Below, piece after piece: positions 36,344 through 45,484 of a stretch of 64,000 nucleotides of DNA. The stretch comes from Arthrobacter sp. D5-1 (lineage in GTDB: Bacteria; Actinomycetota; Actinomycetes; Actinomycetales; Micrococcaceae). Where the stretch lies: positions 4,402,001 to 4,466,000 of the forward strand of contig NZ_CP014571.1 in assembly GCF_017357425.1 (NCBI RefSeq), in the 5' to 3' direction. The notes beneath the pieces were generated by a model. That model was not told the origin of the DNA and did no database searches. It saw only the letters and a program-made list of their open reading frames with translations. Both the position numbers and the translations under genes were made by a program. Numbering within the stretch: the first letter of the stretch is position 1; every line of letters starts with the position of its first letter.

Positions 36344-36412
36344 CTCTTCGGTGGGGCCCGACTTAGAGCAAAAGTGGAAGAAATATTCTCCCGGCGGGAA
36401 TCAACTTGGTCG

Positions 36413-36441
36413 TAAGATAGTTACTGAAAGCAACTATCCTG
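36413..36441. promoter_or_regulatory. Strong operator palindrome upstream of the DHA2 exporter
   Basis: GATAGTTACT-GAA-AGCAACTATC: ten-base arms with one mismatch, 38 bases before the exporter start. It overlaps a plausible promoter (TTACTG, 17-base gap, TAATCC). The design resembles MarR- or TetR-type operators. No regulator gene is adjacent. Confidence 0.65.
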
Positions 36442-36475
36442 CTTAATCCACTTTTCTGCCACCTCTGGAGAAGAT

Positions 36476-38128
36476 ATGTCCAAAACCACGCCCGTCCGGG
36501 CCGCCGGCGAGGTTCTGACCCACCGTCAGACACTCACCGTCATGGTGGGACTCATGCTCGGCATGTTCCTGTCCTCGTTGGACCAGACCATCGTGTCCAC
36601 GTCCATCTACACCATTGCGAACGATCTCGACGGCCTCTCGCTTCAGGCCTGGGCCACTACCGCATACCTCATCACCTCAACGGTGAGCACGCCCCTGTAT
36701 GGCAAGCTCAGCGATATCTTCGGTCGCCGCCCGCTCTACCTCGTGGCCATCGTGATCTTCCTGGTGGGGTCTTTGTACGCGGGATCCGTCCACTCCATGA
36801 CGGAGCTTGCCATCGCCCGTGGCATCCAAGGCCTGGGAGCCGGTGGCTTGCTGGCTTTGGCGCTGACCATCATCGGCGACATCGTGGCGTTGAAGGACAG
36901 AGCCAAATATCAGGGCTATTTCATGTCCGTCTTTGGCATTTCCTCCGTACTGGGCCCTGTGATCGGTGGAGCCTTCGCCGGCACGTCCAATATTCTGGGC
37001 TTCGACGGCTGGCGCTGGGTATTCTTCATCAACTTGCCCATTGGGCTGGCCGCTCTTGTGGTGGTCTTCATGTATCTGCATCTGCCTGCGAGGCACGTAA
37101 AGCAGAAGATCGATTATTGGGGTGCTGCCGCTATCACGCTGGCCATTGTGCCGCTGCTGCTGGTAGCAGAACAGGGCCGCGTGTGGGGTTGGGCGTCGGC
37201 TGCGTCCTGGCTCTGCTACGGCCTCGGCGTCATCGGCATCGTGGCGTTCCTGCTCGCAGAGAAGCGGGCGGGTGACTACGCGCTCATTCCGCTGCGTCTC
37301 TTCAAGAACATGACGTTCGGTCTGTCATCGCTGCTGAACTTCATTATCGGCATTGGCATGTTCGGTGCCATCGCCATGCTGCCAATGTACTTGCAGTTGG
37401 TAAAGGGCCTCACACCCACCGAGGCCGGTCTGATGATGATCACGTTTACAGTGGGCATCCTGTTCGGTTCCATTTCGGCCGGCCGCACCATCTCGTCGTC
37501 CGGTATCTACAGGGTCTTCCCGATCATGGGCACAGCCATCCTGGCAGGCGCTGCCACCGTCATGGGCTTGGTGCTCGGCGTGGATACCGGTTTATGGGTA
37601 CCGGGCCTGATCGCCGTGTTCTTCGGCGTGGGACTGGGATTCTGCATGCAGCCGCTCACCCTCGCCATGCAGGTGTCCGTTCCGCCCAAGGACATGGGCG
37701 TGGGCACGTCCACGGCCGCCTTCTTCCGTTCGATGGGTGGCGCAGTAGGCACTGCCGTGTTCATCTCCATGTTGTTCAGCGTCGCGGCCGACAAGATCGC
37801 CGACGGTATGAAGACCGCTGCTTCCAGCCCGGACTACCAAGCGGTCATGAAGGACCCGGCCGTGGCATCCGACCCCGCCAACGCCAAGCTGTTCGACTTC
37901 TTCAAGAACGGCGCCAACAACGAGTCCTTGAACGACACCAGTTGGCTCCACACTGCCAACAGCACGCTGACCAGGCCCATCACCGAGGGCTTTGCCCAGG
38001 CGATAGATATCGTCATGCTCACGGCAGCCGGACTCATGCTCATCGCGTTCCTGATCAGCTTCGCGCTGCCCAACAAGAAGCTCACCGACCCGAAGGCTGC
38101 AGCCAAGGAATCGGTGCCCGCACACTAG
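36476..38128 (+). CDS. DHA2-family (EmrB/QacA) multidrug exporter
   Basis: A 550-residue, fourteen-segment MFS exporter. DHA2 marks are FLSSLDQTIVSTSIYTIANDL in the first segment (motif D, with the membrane Asp) spread over residues 33-53, LYGKLSDIFGRRPLYL (motif A), and GISSVLGPVIGGAF (motif C of exporters). A long soluble insert before the last segments (about 435-490, rich in Ala, Asp and Asn) is typical. It expels hydrophobic or cationic drugs with protons. GGAGAAG precedes the ATG. The palindrome over its promoter suggests drug-inducible control by a regulator encoded elsewhere. Confidence 0.93.
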   Translation: MSKTTPVRAAGEVLTHRQTLTVMVGLMLGMFLSSLDQTIVSTSIYTIANDLDGLSLQAWATTAYLITSTVSTPLYGKLSDIFGRRPLYLVAIVIFLVGSLYAGSVHSMTELAIARGIQGLGAGGLLALALTIIGDIVALKDRAKYQGYFMSVFGISSVLGPVIGGAFAGTSNILGFDGWRWVFFINLPIGLAALVVVFMYLHLPARHVKQKIDYWGAAAITLAIVPLLLVAEQGRVWGWASAASWLCYGLGVIGIVAFLLAEKRAGDYALIPLRLFKNMTFGLSSLLNFIIGIGMFGAIAMLPMYLQLVKGLTPTEAGLMMITFTVGILFGSISAGRTISSSGIYRVFPIMGTAILAGAATVMGLVLGVDTGLWVPGLIAVFFGVGLGFCMQPLTLAMQVSVPPKDMGVGTSTAAFFRSMGGAVGTAVFISMLFSVAADKIADGMKTAASSPDYQAVMKDPAVASDPANAKLFDFFKNGANNESLNDTSWLHTANSTLTRPITEGFAQAIDIVMLTAAGLMLIAFLISFALPNKKLTDPKAAAKESVPAH

Positions 38129-38174
38129 TCGCCGGCTCATCACGAGTTGGTCGGTCACGAGTTGGTCCGCGAAG

Positions 38175-38206
38175 AACGGCAGGCAGTCCTCGGACTGCCT
38201 GCCGTT
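38175..38206. terminator. Perfect terminator hairpin after the DHA2 gene
   Basis: AACGGCAGGCAGTCC-TC-GGACTGCCTGCCGTT followed by TTTCCTT. It is bidirectional in form and can also end the leftward transcript of the HutH-like gene. Two direct copies of CACGAGTTGGTC lie just before it. Confidence 0.9.
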
Positions 38207-38247
38207 TTCCTTGAGCTGCCGGATTCGTCTATTTCGGTCGATTGCTT

Positions 38248-39696
38248 CTAGTGCGAAGCCCTCATGATCTCGATGGCCTGCTCCAGATCCCCGCGGAGGT
38301 CGCGGTCCTCCACCTCGGAGGGCAGGGTGAAACCCGCCCGCATCATGGCGCGCAGGCGGCCGCTGGCAAACTCTTCGGGCCGCCGCCCCTGCAGGTGAAG
38401 AGCCCGTGAAGCGCACACAAGCTCGCTGGCGGCGACAGTGGCGAGTGCGTCCGCCGTCGACTCCAACCGCGCTGTGGCGACGCTTGCAAAGCTGGCATCC
38501 TCCTCAGCGCCGAGCGAGAGCACCACGGTCTGCAGGCTAACCGGTTGGGCGTTGGCACGAATCCGGCCGACGGCGGCCGCGGCCACATATTCGAGCATCA
38601 TCAGCCCTGACTGACCTGAACCGTCCTCAGCCAGGAACGGGTGCAGGCCCGTGTATTTGGGGTCGCACAGGAGGTCGATCCTCCGCAAGTGGGTTGCACA
38701 CGCCGCGCCGATAGCCAGTTGCAACGCGTCCACCCGGCGGGCGAGGTTGGTCATTTGGAAGAGCCCGTGGTGGGCCACATCATTGCTGCCGTCGGACGGC
38801 AAGCCGTGTACGAGCGGATTCTCATGTCCTGCTGTGACAAGGCGACCCAGCAGAGCACCCAAGGCCTTGAGTTCCTCTGTTTGGGACCCGAAGACCTGCG
38901 GCAGCGTCCTCAAGCAATAGGGATCTTGGATCCGGGCTGGCTGGCCGCTGCCTTGGACCATTGAATGAAGAGTGTGTGCGGCATCGGCTACGGCGGACGT
39001 GTCCGCCGCTGCCGCCACGGCCGGACTCAGAGCTTCGGAATTGCCGGACATCGCAATGAACGAGAGTGCGGCCACCGACGCTGCGTTGTCCAAAAGCGTC
39101 GACAGTTTTTGTTGCGCCAGGACCCCTTGAGCAATGGTCAGCGCACTGGAACTGATGAAGGGCAGGGCATCAGCCGTGGCCCACCCCTTAAGGCGAACCG
39201 GAACCTCACCCCTGCCCAAGGGGGGACGTTCGCCCAGCATCGTCAGCGCCGTTCCGGCTAGTGCCTGCAGGTCCGCAGTTCCGATTCCACCGAACTCCCG
39301 GATTTCAGGAACCACGTCGGAGTTGATGAGTTCCACCAAGGCTTCGGCAATGACGGGGTTGATTCCAGATCCACCGGCCGCCAGCTGGCTGAGCCTGACC
39401 ACCAACATCGCCCGGACGGTCCTGCGGGCAAGAGGCTTGCCGGCGTCTACAGCGTGGCTGCGCAGAAGCTTCAGTCCGTGAGTGTCCCCGCCGTCGGCTT
39501 CCATCAGGGAAACCGCGCGGTTCGCTCCGACGCCGGTGGAGCGGCCATAGACGGGACGCTGCAGCGCCGTAGCTTCCGCAGACTTCCGCGATTCATCCAT
39601 TCGGACCATGGCTTCCGGAGCCAAGGTGACGTCCTCGCCGTCGGCTACTGCGGCGACGTCAGCCAAGTCCAGTGTCAAGCCATCGATCACGATCAT
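38248..39696 (-). CDS. HutH/PAL-family lyase homologue lacking the MIO-forming triad
   Basis: 482 residues; the ATG is chosen for AAAGGAT eight bases upstream. The whole chain aligns with histidine ammonia-lyase: VYGRSTGVGANRA (normally YGxNTGFG), LLRSHAVDAGKPL, IQDPYCLRTLPQVFG with the active-site Arg, and GAEEDASFASVA near residue 410. But the place of the Ala-Ser-Gly triad that cyclises to the MIO prosthetic group (normally GSVGASGDLAPL) reads GGIGTADLQAL (Thr-Ala-Asp at 140-142). The Asn of the usual NGT stretch is also lost (LPFISSSAL). It cannot work as a normal ammonia-lyase. It may use a better leaving group, as in a betaine lyase, or be inactive. It is the last gene of the row that includes urocanase. 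Confidence 0.85.
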   Translation of the reverse strand: MIVIDGLTLDLADVAAVADGEDVTLAPEAMVRMDESRKSAEATALQRPVYGRSTGVGANRAVSLMEADGGDTHGLKLLRSHAVDAGKPLARRTVRAMLVVRLSQLAAGGSGINPVIAEALVELINSDVVPEIREFGGIGTADLQALAGTALTMLGERPPLGRGEVPVRLKGWATADALPFISSSALTIAQGVLAQQKLSTLLDNAASVAALSFIAMSGNSEALSPAVAAAADTSAVADAAHTLHSMVQGSGQPARIQDPYCLRTLPQVFGSQTEELKALGALLGRLVTAGHENPLVHGLPSDGSNDVAHHGLFQMTNLARRVDALQLAIGAACATHLRRIDLLCDPKYTGLHPFLAEDGSGQSGLMMLEYVAAAAVGRIRANAQPVSLQTVVLSLGAEEDASFASVATARLESTADALATVAASELVCASRALHLQGRRPEEFASGRLRAMMRAGFTLPSEVEDRDLRGDLEQAIEIMRASH

Positions 39697-39898
39697 GAAC
39701 CGATCCTTTCTCTTCAGTTGCGTGGGCTCATCAGCCTCGTGCACTAATCAGTTTCCGGCGCAGTGCAGTAGAAGCAGTCCTCCGGACAAGATAACTGGGT
39801 TTGTCCTACGCCTGTATTGGCTCGGTGCGGGTATTCCTCCCGATCCCGAACATGAATCCCGGCATCAGGCTGGAGGGCCAGAGGCGAAAGTTGTGCTG
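39697..39898. other. Short spacer between the 67-residue gene and the HutH-like gene
   Basis: About 200 bases without a credible gene. A small inverted repeat, GGACAA (39784-39789) with TTGTCC (39801-39806), is the only structure noticed. It may carry a promoter or processing site for the HutH-like gene, or nothing. Confidence 0.4.
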
Positions 39899-40102
39899 TC
39901 ATCGTCCACCAGGGGTCAGATGAAACCCATCCCCTGCGTGGAAAAGCTTCCGAATCCCAGTACTGGAAAGGACCCAAAGAATGGTTCCATCGGCGGTCCT
40001 GTCAGCGACAATCCCCCGAAACGGATGGTGGCCCTGTTTTGTCATGGTCACCGGTGCTCCGATAGCGGCTGATGCCCACACCGCCGGGCTTTGCCTGTCC
40101 AT
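39899..40102 (-). CDS. Small protein of unknown function between urocanase and the HutH-like gene
   Basis: A 67-residue frame starting MDRQSPAVWASAAIGAPV and ending LTPGGR, with GAGGAGA seven bases before the ATG. The predicted chain is soluble, has no Cys, and contains GIVADRTADGTILWVLSSTG, which looks like a small beta sheet. I do not recognise a family. Good ribosome binding site, correct strand and position inside the row argue for a real gene. The frame stays open upstream to 40240, but without another such site. It may be an accessory protein of the lyase or urocanase step. Confidence 0.55.
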   Translation of the reverse strand: MDRQSPAVWASAAIGAPVTMTKQGHHPFRGIVADRTADGTILWVLSSTGIRKLFHAGDGFHLTPGGR

Positions 40103-40167
40103 GGTGCGTCTCCTCGCTCTCAGAAAGTGTGTTTGGACTTTGCATACAAGCTGATGCTTGCGGTTTG

Positions 40168-40211
40168 TCCCAGGGCGGCCACGCAAAATGCTGTGCATAG
40201 CCGCCCTGGGA
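40168..40211. terminator. Hairpin after urocanase gene
   Basis: TCCCAGGGCGGC pairs with GCCGCCCTGGGA (perfect, 12 bases) around a 20-base loop, 15 bases beyond the urocanase stop. There is no T-run. It may reduce transcription into the small gene and the HutH-like gene without stopping it. Confidence 0.65.
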
Positions 40212-40226
40212 TTCCTGCGAGATCCG

Positions 40227-41963
40227 CTAGCGCGTGCCAACAGCCTCGTTCATGGGGATGCGGACGCCGCGTTCGTTGGCGACGTCGATGGCGCGGTCGT
40301 AGCCGGCGTCGACGTGGCGGATGACGCCCATACCGGGGTCGTTGGTCAGGAGCCGTTCCAGTTTCTGGGCTGCCAGTTCCGTGCCGTCAGCGACGGAAAC
40401 CTGGCCAGTGTGGATGGACCGGCCAATACCAACACCACCACCGTGGTGGATGGACACCCAGGTAGCGCCCGAGGATGCAGCGGTCAGTGCGTTCAGCAAC
40501 GGCCAGTCCGCGACCGCGTCCGAGCCATCCTTCATCGACTCGGTCTCCCGGTAAGGGGACGCCACGGAACCCGAATCCAGGTGGTCACGGCCGATCACGA
40601 TCGGGGCCTTGACCTTGCCCTCGGCGACGAGCTGGTTGAAGAGCAGACCAGCCTTATGGCGTTCGCCGTACCCAAGCCAGCAAATACGGGCCGGCAGGCC
40701 TTCGAATTCAACCCGTTCGGCCGCAGCGTCAATCCACTTGTGGAGGTGCTTGTTCTCCGGGAACAACTCCTTGATGGCCTTGTCCGTCACCGCAATGTCT
40801 TCCGGATCGCCCGAGAGCGCGACCCAGCGGAACGGGCCCAGACCCTCGCAGAACAACGGACGAATGTACGCCGGGACGAAGCCAGGGAATTCAAACGCAC
40901 GGTCATACCCACCCTTGCGGGCCTCGTCACGGATCGAGTTGCCGTAATCAAAGACCTCAGCTCCGGCGTCCTGGAACTCCACCATCGCCTGGACCTGGCG
41001 GGCCATCGACGCCTGGGCCTTCTTGGTGAACCCCTCCGGATCAGCCTCAGCCTCGGTGTGCCACTCGGCCACCGTGATGCCCTCCGGCAGGTAGGACAAC
41101 GGGTCATGAGCGGAGGTCTGGTCCGTGACCACGTCAAACGTGACTTCGCCGGCCTTGTGGCGGCGCAGCAATTCGGGGAAGACTTCAGCGGCGTTGCCCA
41201 CGTAACCGACGGACCAGCCGCGGCGCTCGTCCTTTGCGGCCTGGACTTTGGCGATCGCAGCATCCAAATCGGTTTCGACCTCGTCCAGGTACCGCTTACC
41301 CACACGCCGACGCAGACGGGACTCGTCCACATCAACAATCAAGCACGCACCATCATTGAGCGTCACCGCCAACGGCTGCGCCCCGCCCATGCCACCACAG
41401 CCACCAGTCAACGTCAGGGTCCCTGCCAGCGGCCCTTCCGTGGAACCTTCCGCCGCCGGCGCGGGGTGGCGGCCCTCCGCGGCGAGCTTATTCCCGACAG
41501 CAGCGAACGTTTCGTACGTGCCCTGCAGGATGCCCTGGGTACCGATGTAAATCCATGACCCAGCAGTCATCTGCCCATACATCATCAAACCCTCAGCCTC
41601 GAGCCGGCGGAACTCAGGCCACGTCGCCCAATCCCCCACCAAATTCGAGTTCGCCAACAACACCCGCGGCGCCCACTCATTCGTGCGGAACACACCCACC
41701 GGCTTCCCCGACTGCACCAGCAGCGTCTCGTCCTTCTCCATGGTCTCCAGCGTCCGGGTAATCGCATCAAACGCAGCCCAGGAACGCGCCGCACGGCCCG
41801 TGCCACCGTAAACCACCAAATCATCAGGACGCTCAGCGACCTCAGGATCCAGATTATTCATCAACATGCGCAGCGGCGCCTCCGTCTGCCAGGACTTAGC
41901 AGTCAGCTCCGTACCCCGGGCAGCCTTGACCGGGCGGGCTCCAGTAGTGAAATCGGCAGTCAT
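40227..41963 (-). CDS. hutU: Urocanate hydratase
   Basis: A 578-residue NAD-dependent enzyme converting urocanate to imidazolone propionate. It is a textbook urocanase: [73 protein letters not shown] and [15 protein letters not shown]. The length is normal. It follows the substrate-binding protein of an OpuC-type importer by about 40 bases and is itself followed by a small gene and the MIO-less HutH homologue. No imidazolonepropionase (HutI) is present in the window. Its canonical sequence suggests the substrate is urocanate itself; a thiourocanate-acting variant cannot be told apart by eye. Confidence 0.96.
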   Translation of the reverse strand: MTADFTTGARPVKAARGTELTAKSWQTEAPLRMLMNNLDPEVAERPDDLVVYGGTGRAARSWAAFDAITRTLETMEKDETLLVQSGKPVGVFRTNEWAPRVLLANSNLVGDWATWPEFRRLEAEGLMMYGQMTAGSWIYIGTQGILQGTYETFAAVGNKLAAEGRHPAPAAEGSTEGPLAGTLTLTGGCGGMGGAQPLAVTLNDGACLIVDVDESRLRRRVGKRYLDEVETDLDAAIAKVQAAKDERRGWSVGYVGNAAEVFPELLRRHKAGEVTFDVVTDQTSAHDPLSYLPEGITVAEWHTEAEADPEGFTKKAQASMARQVQAMVEFQDAGAEVFDYGNSIRDEARKGGYDRAFEFPGFVPAYIRPLFCEGLGPFRWVALSGDPEDIAVTDKAIKELFPENKHLHKWIDAAAERVEFEGLPARICWLGYGERHKAGLLFNQLVAEGKVKAPIVIGRDHLDSGSVASPYRETESMKDGSDAVADWPLLNALTAASSGATWVSIHHGGGVGIGRSIHTGQVSVADGTELAAQKLERLLTNDPGMGVIRHVDAGYDRAIDVANERGVRIPMNEAVGTR

Positions 41964-42006
41964 TCTTTACTCCTCTAAAAGCAACCGGCAAAAGCGAACA
42001 GCTGGA

Positions 42007-42921
42007 TTAGCCCAGGTTCTTTGTCTTGAGCCATTCCTTGGCGATTTCGCCGATGTCCTCGAACTTGGCCACACGGCCGTTCATCTTGATGAGATCCTCG
42101 GTGGTCAACGCAGCGGAGACCTTATCCAGCGTTTCCTTGATGGTGTCCGTGGACTTCTTCTCGTTGATGACCGGCACGATGTTTTCAGAGAGGAAGAGGT
42201 TCTTGTTGTCTTCAAGCGCCACGAGGTTGTTTTCCGCCAGTGCAGGATCGGTGCTGAAGAGGTCGGCTACCTGTACCTGACCGGAAAGGAGAGCGTTCAG
42301 CGTGAGCGGACCACCGGCGTCGAGCGCTGAAAATTCCTTGAACTCCAGGTTGTAGACAGACTTAAGGCCGGCAACGCCGTTGAGGCGGGTCTTCCACTCC
42401 GGCGGGCCGCCCAAAACGAGTTCCTTGGCAACGGGCTGGAGGTCTTCGATGGTCTTCAGCTTGTACTGTTCGGCGATTTCCGTCTTAACCGTGAGGACAT
42501 CCTTGTCCTCCGCTTCGGAAGGAGTCAGTACTGTCAGGCCGGCCGGGATCTTGGTGGTCAGTTCCTTGGCGACATCCTCGGATGAAACGGCCTTGGTGGC
42601 GGAGTCGAGGTACTGCAGGAGTGCGCCGCCGTATTCCGGCATGAGGTCGATGGAACCGTCCTTCAGTGCGGGGATGGTCACCTCGCGGCTGCCGATGCTC
42701 GGCTTCTCGGTGACCTCGACGCCTTTGGCCTTAAGTGCTTCGGCGTAGATCTTGGCGATCAGCTGGCTTTCCGGGAAGTCCGCGGAACCGACGATAATGC
42801 TGTCTCCCGAAGCACCCGCTGCGGCGGTGTTTGACGAGCTCATGGGGTCCCCGCCGCCACAGGCGCTCAGGGTGATGGCAGCAACGGCTGCCAGGGTGAA
42901 TCCGGTGAGGTACTTCTTCAT
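42007..42921 (-). CDS. OpuC/ProX-type ABC importer, substrate-binding lipoprotein
   Basis: 304 residues from the ATG behind AGGAGA; the frame is open further upstream without a signal sequence. The lipobox LSAC near residue 21 anchors it to the membrane. The mature part has the OpuBC/OsmX pattern IIVGSADFPESQLIAKIYAE, SIGSREVTIPALKDGSIDLM and PEYGGALLQYL. Such proteins bind quaternary amines (glycine betaine, choline, carnitine) through an aromatic cage; ergothioneine importers belong to the same family. Its place before urocanase suggests a histidine-derived betaine or histidine/urocanate as ligand. This is inference. Confidence 0.92.
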   Translation of the reverse strand: MKKYLTGFTLAAVAAITLSACGGGDPMSSSNTAAAGASGDSIIVGSADFPESQLIAKIYAEALKAKGVEVTEKPSIGSREVTIPALKDGSIDLMPEYGGALLQYLDSATKAVSSEDVAKELTTKIPAGLTVLTPSEAEDKDVLTVKTEIAEQYKLKTIEDLQPVAKELVLGGPPEWKTRLNGVAGLKSVYNLEFKEFSALDAGGPLTLNALLSGQVQVADLFSTDPALAENNLVALEDNKNLFLSENIVPVINEKKSTDTIKETLDKVSAALTTEDLIKMNGRVAKFEDIGEIAKEWLKTKNLG

Positions 42922-43017
42922 GTCAACTCTCCTGAGATGGGTGCTGCAAGGCATGCAGCGGCCAGATGGGGGTGGGGTGGAGGTGAATCCGCGCGGAACC
43001 ACGCGCGCGGGTGTTGA

Positions 43018-43734
43018 TTAGACCGTGACGGGGGTCTTCACGGGTTCGGCCACAGCGGCCGACTTAATGGTGCGCCGGGTCAATCCGGGTGAGACAACGC
43101 GGCGGGTGATGAAAGCGAGAAGCTGGTCGAAAAACAATGCCAGCAGGGCGACAAGGACGGCCCCGGCCACCATTTGGCCGTAATCGTTCTGGGCCTTGCC
43201 GTCGATCAGGAGGCGACCCAGGCCGCCAAGTGAAATGTACGCGGCGATGGTTGCCGTTGAGATGATCTGCAACAGCGCGCTGCGGACACCGGACAAAACC
43301 AGCGGAAGGGAACACGGCAACTGGACATCCGTCAGGATTTTCATGGTGCGGAAGCCCATGCCCTTTGCGGCGTCGACGGCGGCAGCATCCACTGCGCGGA
43401 CGCCGGCATAGGTGTTGGTCAGGATTGGCGGAACTGCCAGCAATACCAGCACGATGAGGCTGGGAAGGACGTAGCCCATGCGGGAAGGGAAGGCGGGCGA
43501 AATGAGCAGGACCAACAGGATCAGCAGACCAACACTTGGAAGTGCCCGGAGGGCGTTGGCAAGGCCGGCGATCATGAACACACCCTTGCCGGTCACTCCA
43601 ATGTAGATACCCAAGGGCACCGCGATGATGGCCGCAATGGCCAAGGCAATAAGCGAGTACAGGAGATGCTCAGCGATCAACGTTGGGATGCCGTCTGCGC
43701 CGCTCCAGTGCGCGGGGTCGAACAAGTAGTTCAC
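43018..43734 (-). CDS. OpuC-type ABC importer permease (second)
   Basis: A 238-residue membrane protein starting at GTG within the end of the preceding permease gene (GTGA overlap). It has about six membrane segments and the coupling-loop pattern AAAVDAAKGMGFRTMKILTDVQLP, split across about residues 120-145. It pairs with the other permease in the translocation pore. The C-terminal tail after the last segment is basic and variable. The next gene, the binding lipoprotein, starts about 100 bases on. Confidence 0.92.
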   Translation of the reverse strand: MNYLFDPAHWSGADGIPTLIAEHLLYSLIALAIAAIIAVPLGIYIGVTGKGVFMIAGLANALRALPSVGLLILLVLLISPAFPSRMGYVLPSLIVLVLLAVPPILTNTYAGVRAVDAAAVDAAKGMGFRTMKILTDVQLPCSLPLVLSGVRSALLQIISTATIAAYISLGGLGRLLIDGKAQNDYGQMVAGAVLVALLALFFDQLLAFITRRVVSPGLTRRTIKSAAVAEPVKTPVTV

Positions 43735-44381
43735 GATGCCACCACCTTGGGGGTCCACGGTGTCAGCCACCGGTTGATGAGGATGATCAGTCCGTCCAGG
43801 ATCATGGCCAGGACCACGCACAGCACGATGCCGGCGATGATCGGGGTGTAGAAACGGAGCTGGAAGCCCTGCGTGAAGAGCGAACCAAGCTGCGGAATGC
43901 CCAGCAGCGCAGCCACGGAGACGAGACTGACGTTGGAGACGGCGGCGACACGCAATCCTGCGCAAATCACCGGGACACCGACGGGAAGTTCAACCTTCAG
44001 GAGGCTTTGATAGCCCCGGTAGCCCATGGCTTTGGCTGCCTGGACGGTGTCTTCAGGAACGGAATCCAAGGCATCGGCGACTACGCGAACCAGCAGTGCC
44101 ACAGTGTAGATGGTCAGTGCAGCCACAATGTTGAGCGGGTCCAGGATTTTGGTACCCAGGACCAGCGGGAGCAGTACAAACAGCGCAAGGGAAGGAACGG
44201 TGTACAGCAGACCGGCGACACCCACCAAGAGTGGGTAGATACGCCGGCTTCGGTGCGCCCACCAGCCAAGGGGCAGCGCGATGAGAAGCCCCAGGATCAG
44301 CGGGGTGACGGCCAGCAGGACATGCCAGCCGAGCAGGAAAACGATGTTGTCGAACTGGCGGCCCAGCCATTCGAAGTTCAT
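43731..44381 (-). CDS. OpuC-type ABC importer permease (first)
   Basis: A 216-residue membrane protein with about six segments. GLLYTVPSLALFVLLPLVLG and the coupling loop DTVQAAKAMGYRGYQSLLKV are diagnostic for the OpuBB/OpuBD permeases of betaine-type importers. The ATG shares one base with the ATPase stop (TGATG), showing tight translational coupling. Two permeases, one ATPase and one lipoprotein make a complete four-gene importer. Confidence 0.92.
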   Translation of the reverse strand: MNFEWLGRQFDNIVFLLGWHVLLAVTPLILGLLIALPLGWWAHRSRRIYPLLVGVAGLLYTVPSLALFVLLPLVLGTKILDPLNIVAALTIYTVALLVRVVADALDSVPEDTVQAAKAMGYRGYQSLLKVELPVGVPVICAGLRVAAVSNVSLVSVAALLGIPQLGSLFTQGFQLRFYTPIIAGIVLCVVLAMILDGLIILINRWLTPWTPKVVAS

Positions 44382-45484
44382 CAGATCGTCTCCAGGTGGG
44401 GCTCGGCCTCGATGGCTTTGACCACGTCTGTTGCAGAAACGGTCCCAACCAGTTCGCCATGCTCGTTGACAACCACACCGCGGCGGCTCGGGGAGGAAAG
44501 GGCAGCATCCAGCAGCTGGCGCATTGTGCCCGATGCTGCTGCCGGGATCCCGCTGAGATTCAGGTTCTCCCGCTTCACCTCACCGTTGAGAAGCTGCTGC
44601 TGAGCCCAACCTAGAGGCTTCCGGTCGCCGTCGACTACCAACACCCAAGCACCCAGCGCCTTGGCGCGGGCTTCATCCGCGGAAGCACCGAGCTGAACTA
44701 CAGCTTCCTCGCCAATGGTCACCGTGCCTGCTGTTTTCGTAAATCCGAGCGATCGGTAGCCACGGTCACGGCCTACGAAGTCGGCCACGAACTCGTCAGC
44801 GGGGGCGGTCAGCAGTTCGGAGGGGGACGCCATTTGCGCCAGCTTGCCGCCCACGCGCATGACGGCAACCTGATCCCCGAGCTTGAGGGCCTCGTCGATG
44901 TCGTGGGTGACCATGATGATGGTCTTGCCGATCTCGCGCTGCAGGCGAAGGAACTCCTCCTGGAGCTGGGCGCGGACTACAGGGTCAACTGCGCTGAAGG
45001 GCTCATCCATCAGCATGAACGCAGGGTCCGAGGCGAGCGCCCGGGCAACACCAACGCGCTGCTGCTGTCCGCCGGAGAGCTGCCAGGGATAACGCTTGGC
45101 GAAGCTGGCGGGCAATCCAACGCGCTCCATCAATTCGAGCGCCTTGGTGCGGGCCTTTTGGCGGCTTTCCCCTAGAAGGAGCGGCATGGTGGACACATTG
45201 TCAACGATGGTCTTGTGCGGGAAGAGTCCGGCGTGCTGGATGACGTAACCGATCCTGCGGCGGAGCAACGCTGCGTCCATGCCGGAAGTCGGCTGATCAT
45301 CGAGGTAGATGGTGCCGCTGGTGGGTTCGATGAGGCGGTTGATCATCCTCAGGGAAGTGGTCTTGCCGCATCCGGAAGGACCAACAAGAATGGTCAACTT
45401 TCCGGTGGGAGCCTCCAGGTTGAGGCCGTCGACTGCCACCGTACCGTCAGGGTACGCCTTGGTGACATTTTCAAATTTGATCAT
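44381..45484 (-). CDS. OpuC-type ABC importer ATPase with CBS domains
   Basis: 367 residues. The nucleotide-binding domain (1-235) has Walker A GPSGCGKTT, signature LSGGQQQRVGVARALA, Walker B FMLMDEP and the switch His in MVTHDIDEA. The C-terminal 120 residues form a CBS pair (VVVNEHGELVGTVSATDVVKAI), which in betaine importers senses ionic strength or nucleotides. It drives uptake by the two permeases. Its ATG overlaps the stop of the IclR gene (ATGA), so the regulator and importer are translated together. Confidence 0.94.
   Translation of the reverse strand: MIKFENVTKAYPDGTVAVDGLNLEAPTGKLTILVGPSGCGKTTSLRMINRLIEPTSGTIYLDDQPTSGMDAALLRRRIGYVIQHAGLFPHKTIVDNVSTMPLLLGESRQKARTKALELMERVGLPASFAKRYPWQLSGGQQQRVGVARALASDPAFMLMDEPFSAVDPVVRAQLQEEFLRLQREIGKTIIMVTHDIDEALKLGDQVAVMRVGGKLAQMASPSELLTAPADEFVADFVGRDRGYRSLGFTKTAGTVTIGEEAVVQLGASADEARAKALGAWVLVVDGDRKPLGWAQQQLLNGEVKRENLNLSGIPAAASGTMRQLLDAALSSPSRRGVVVNEHGELVGTVSATDVVKAIEAEPHLETI

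Noticed and set aside
39744..39977. A 77-codon leftward frame beside the HutH-like gene
   Set aside because: It overlaps the better supported 67-residue gene in another frame and has no ribosome binding site.
42922..43002. Longer N-terminus of the OpuC-type lipoprotein (27 extra residues)
   Set aside because: It would place the signal sequence and lipobox inside the protein. The ATG at 42921 has AGGAGA six bases upstream.
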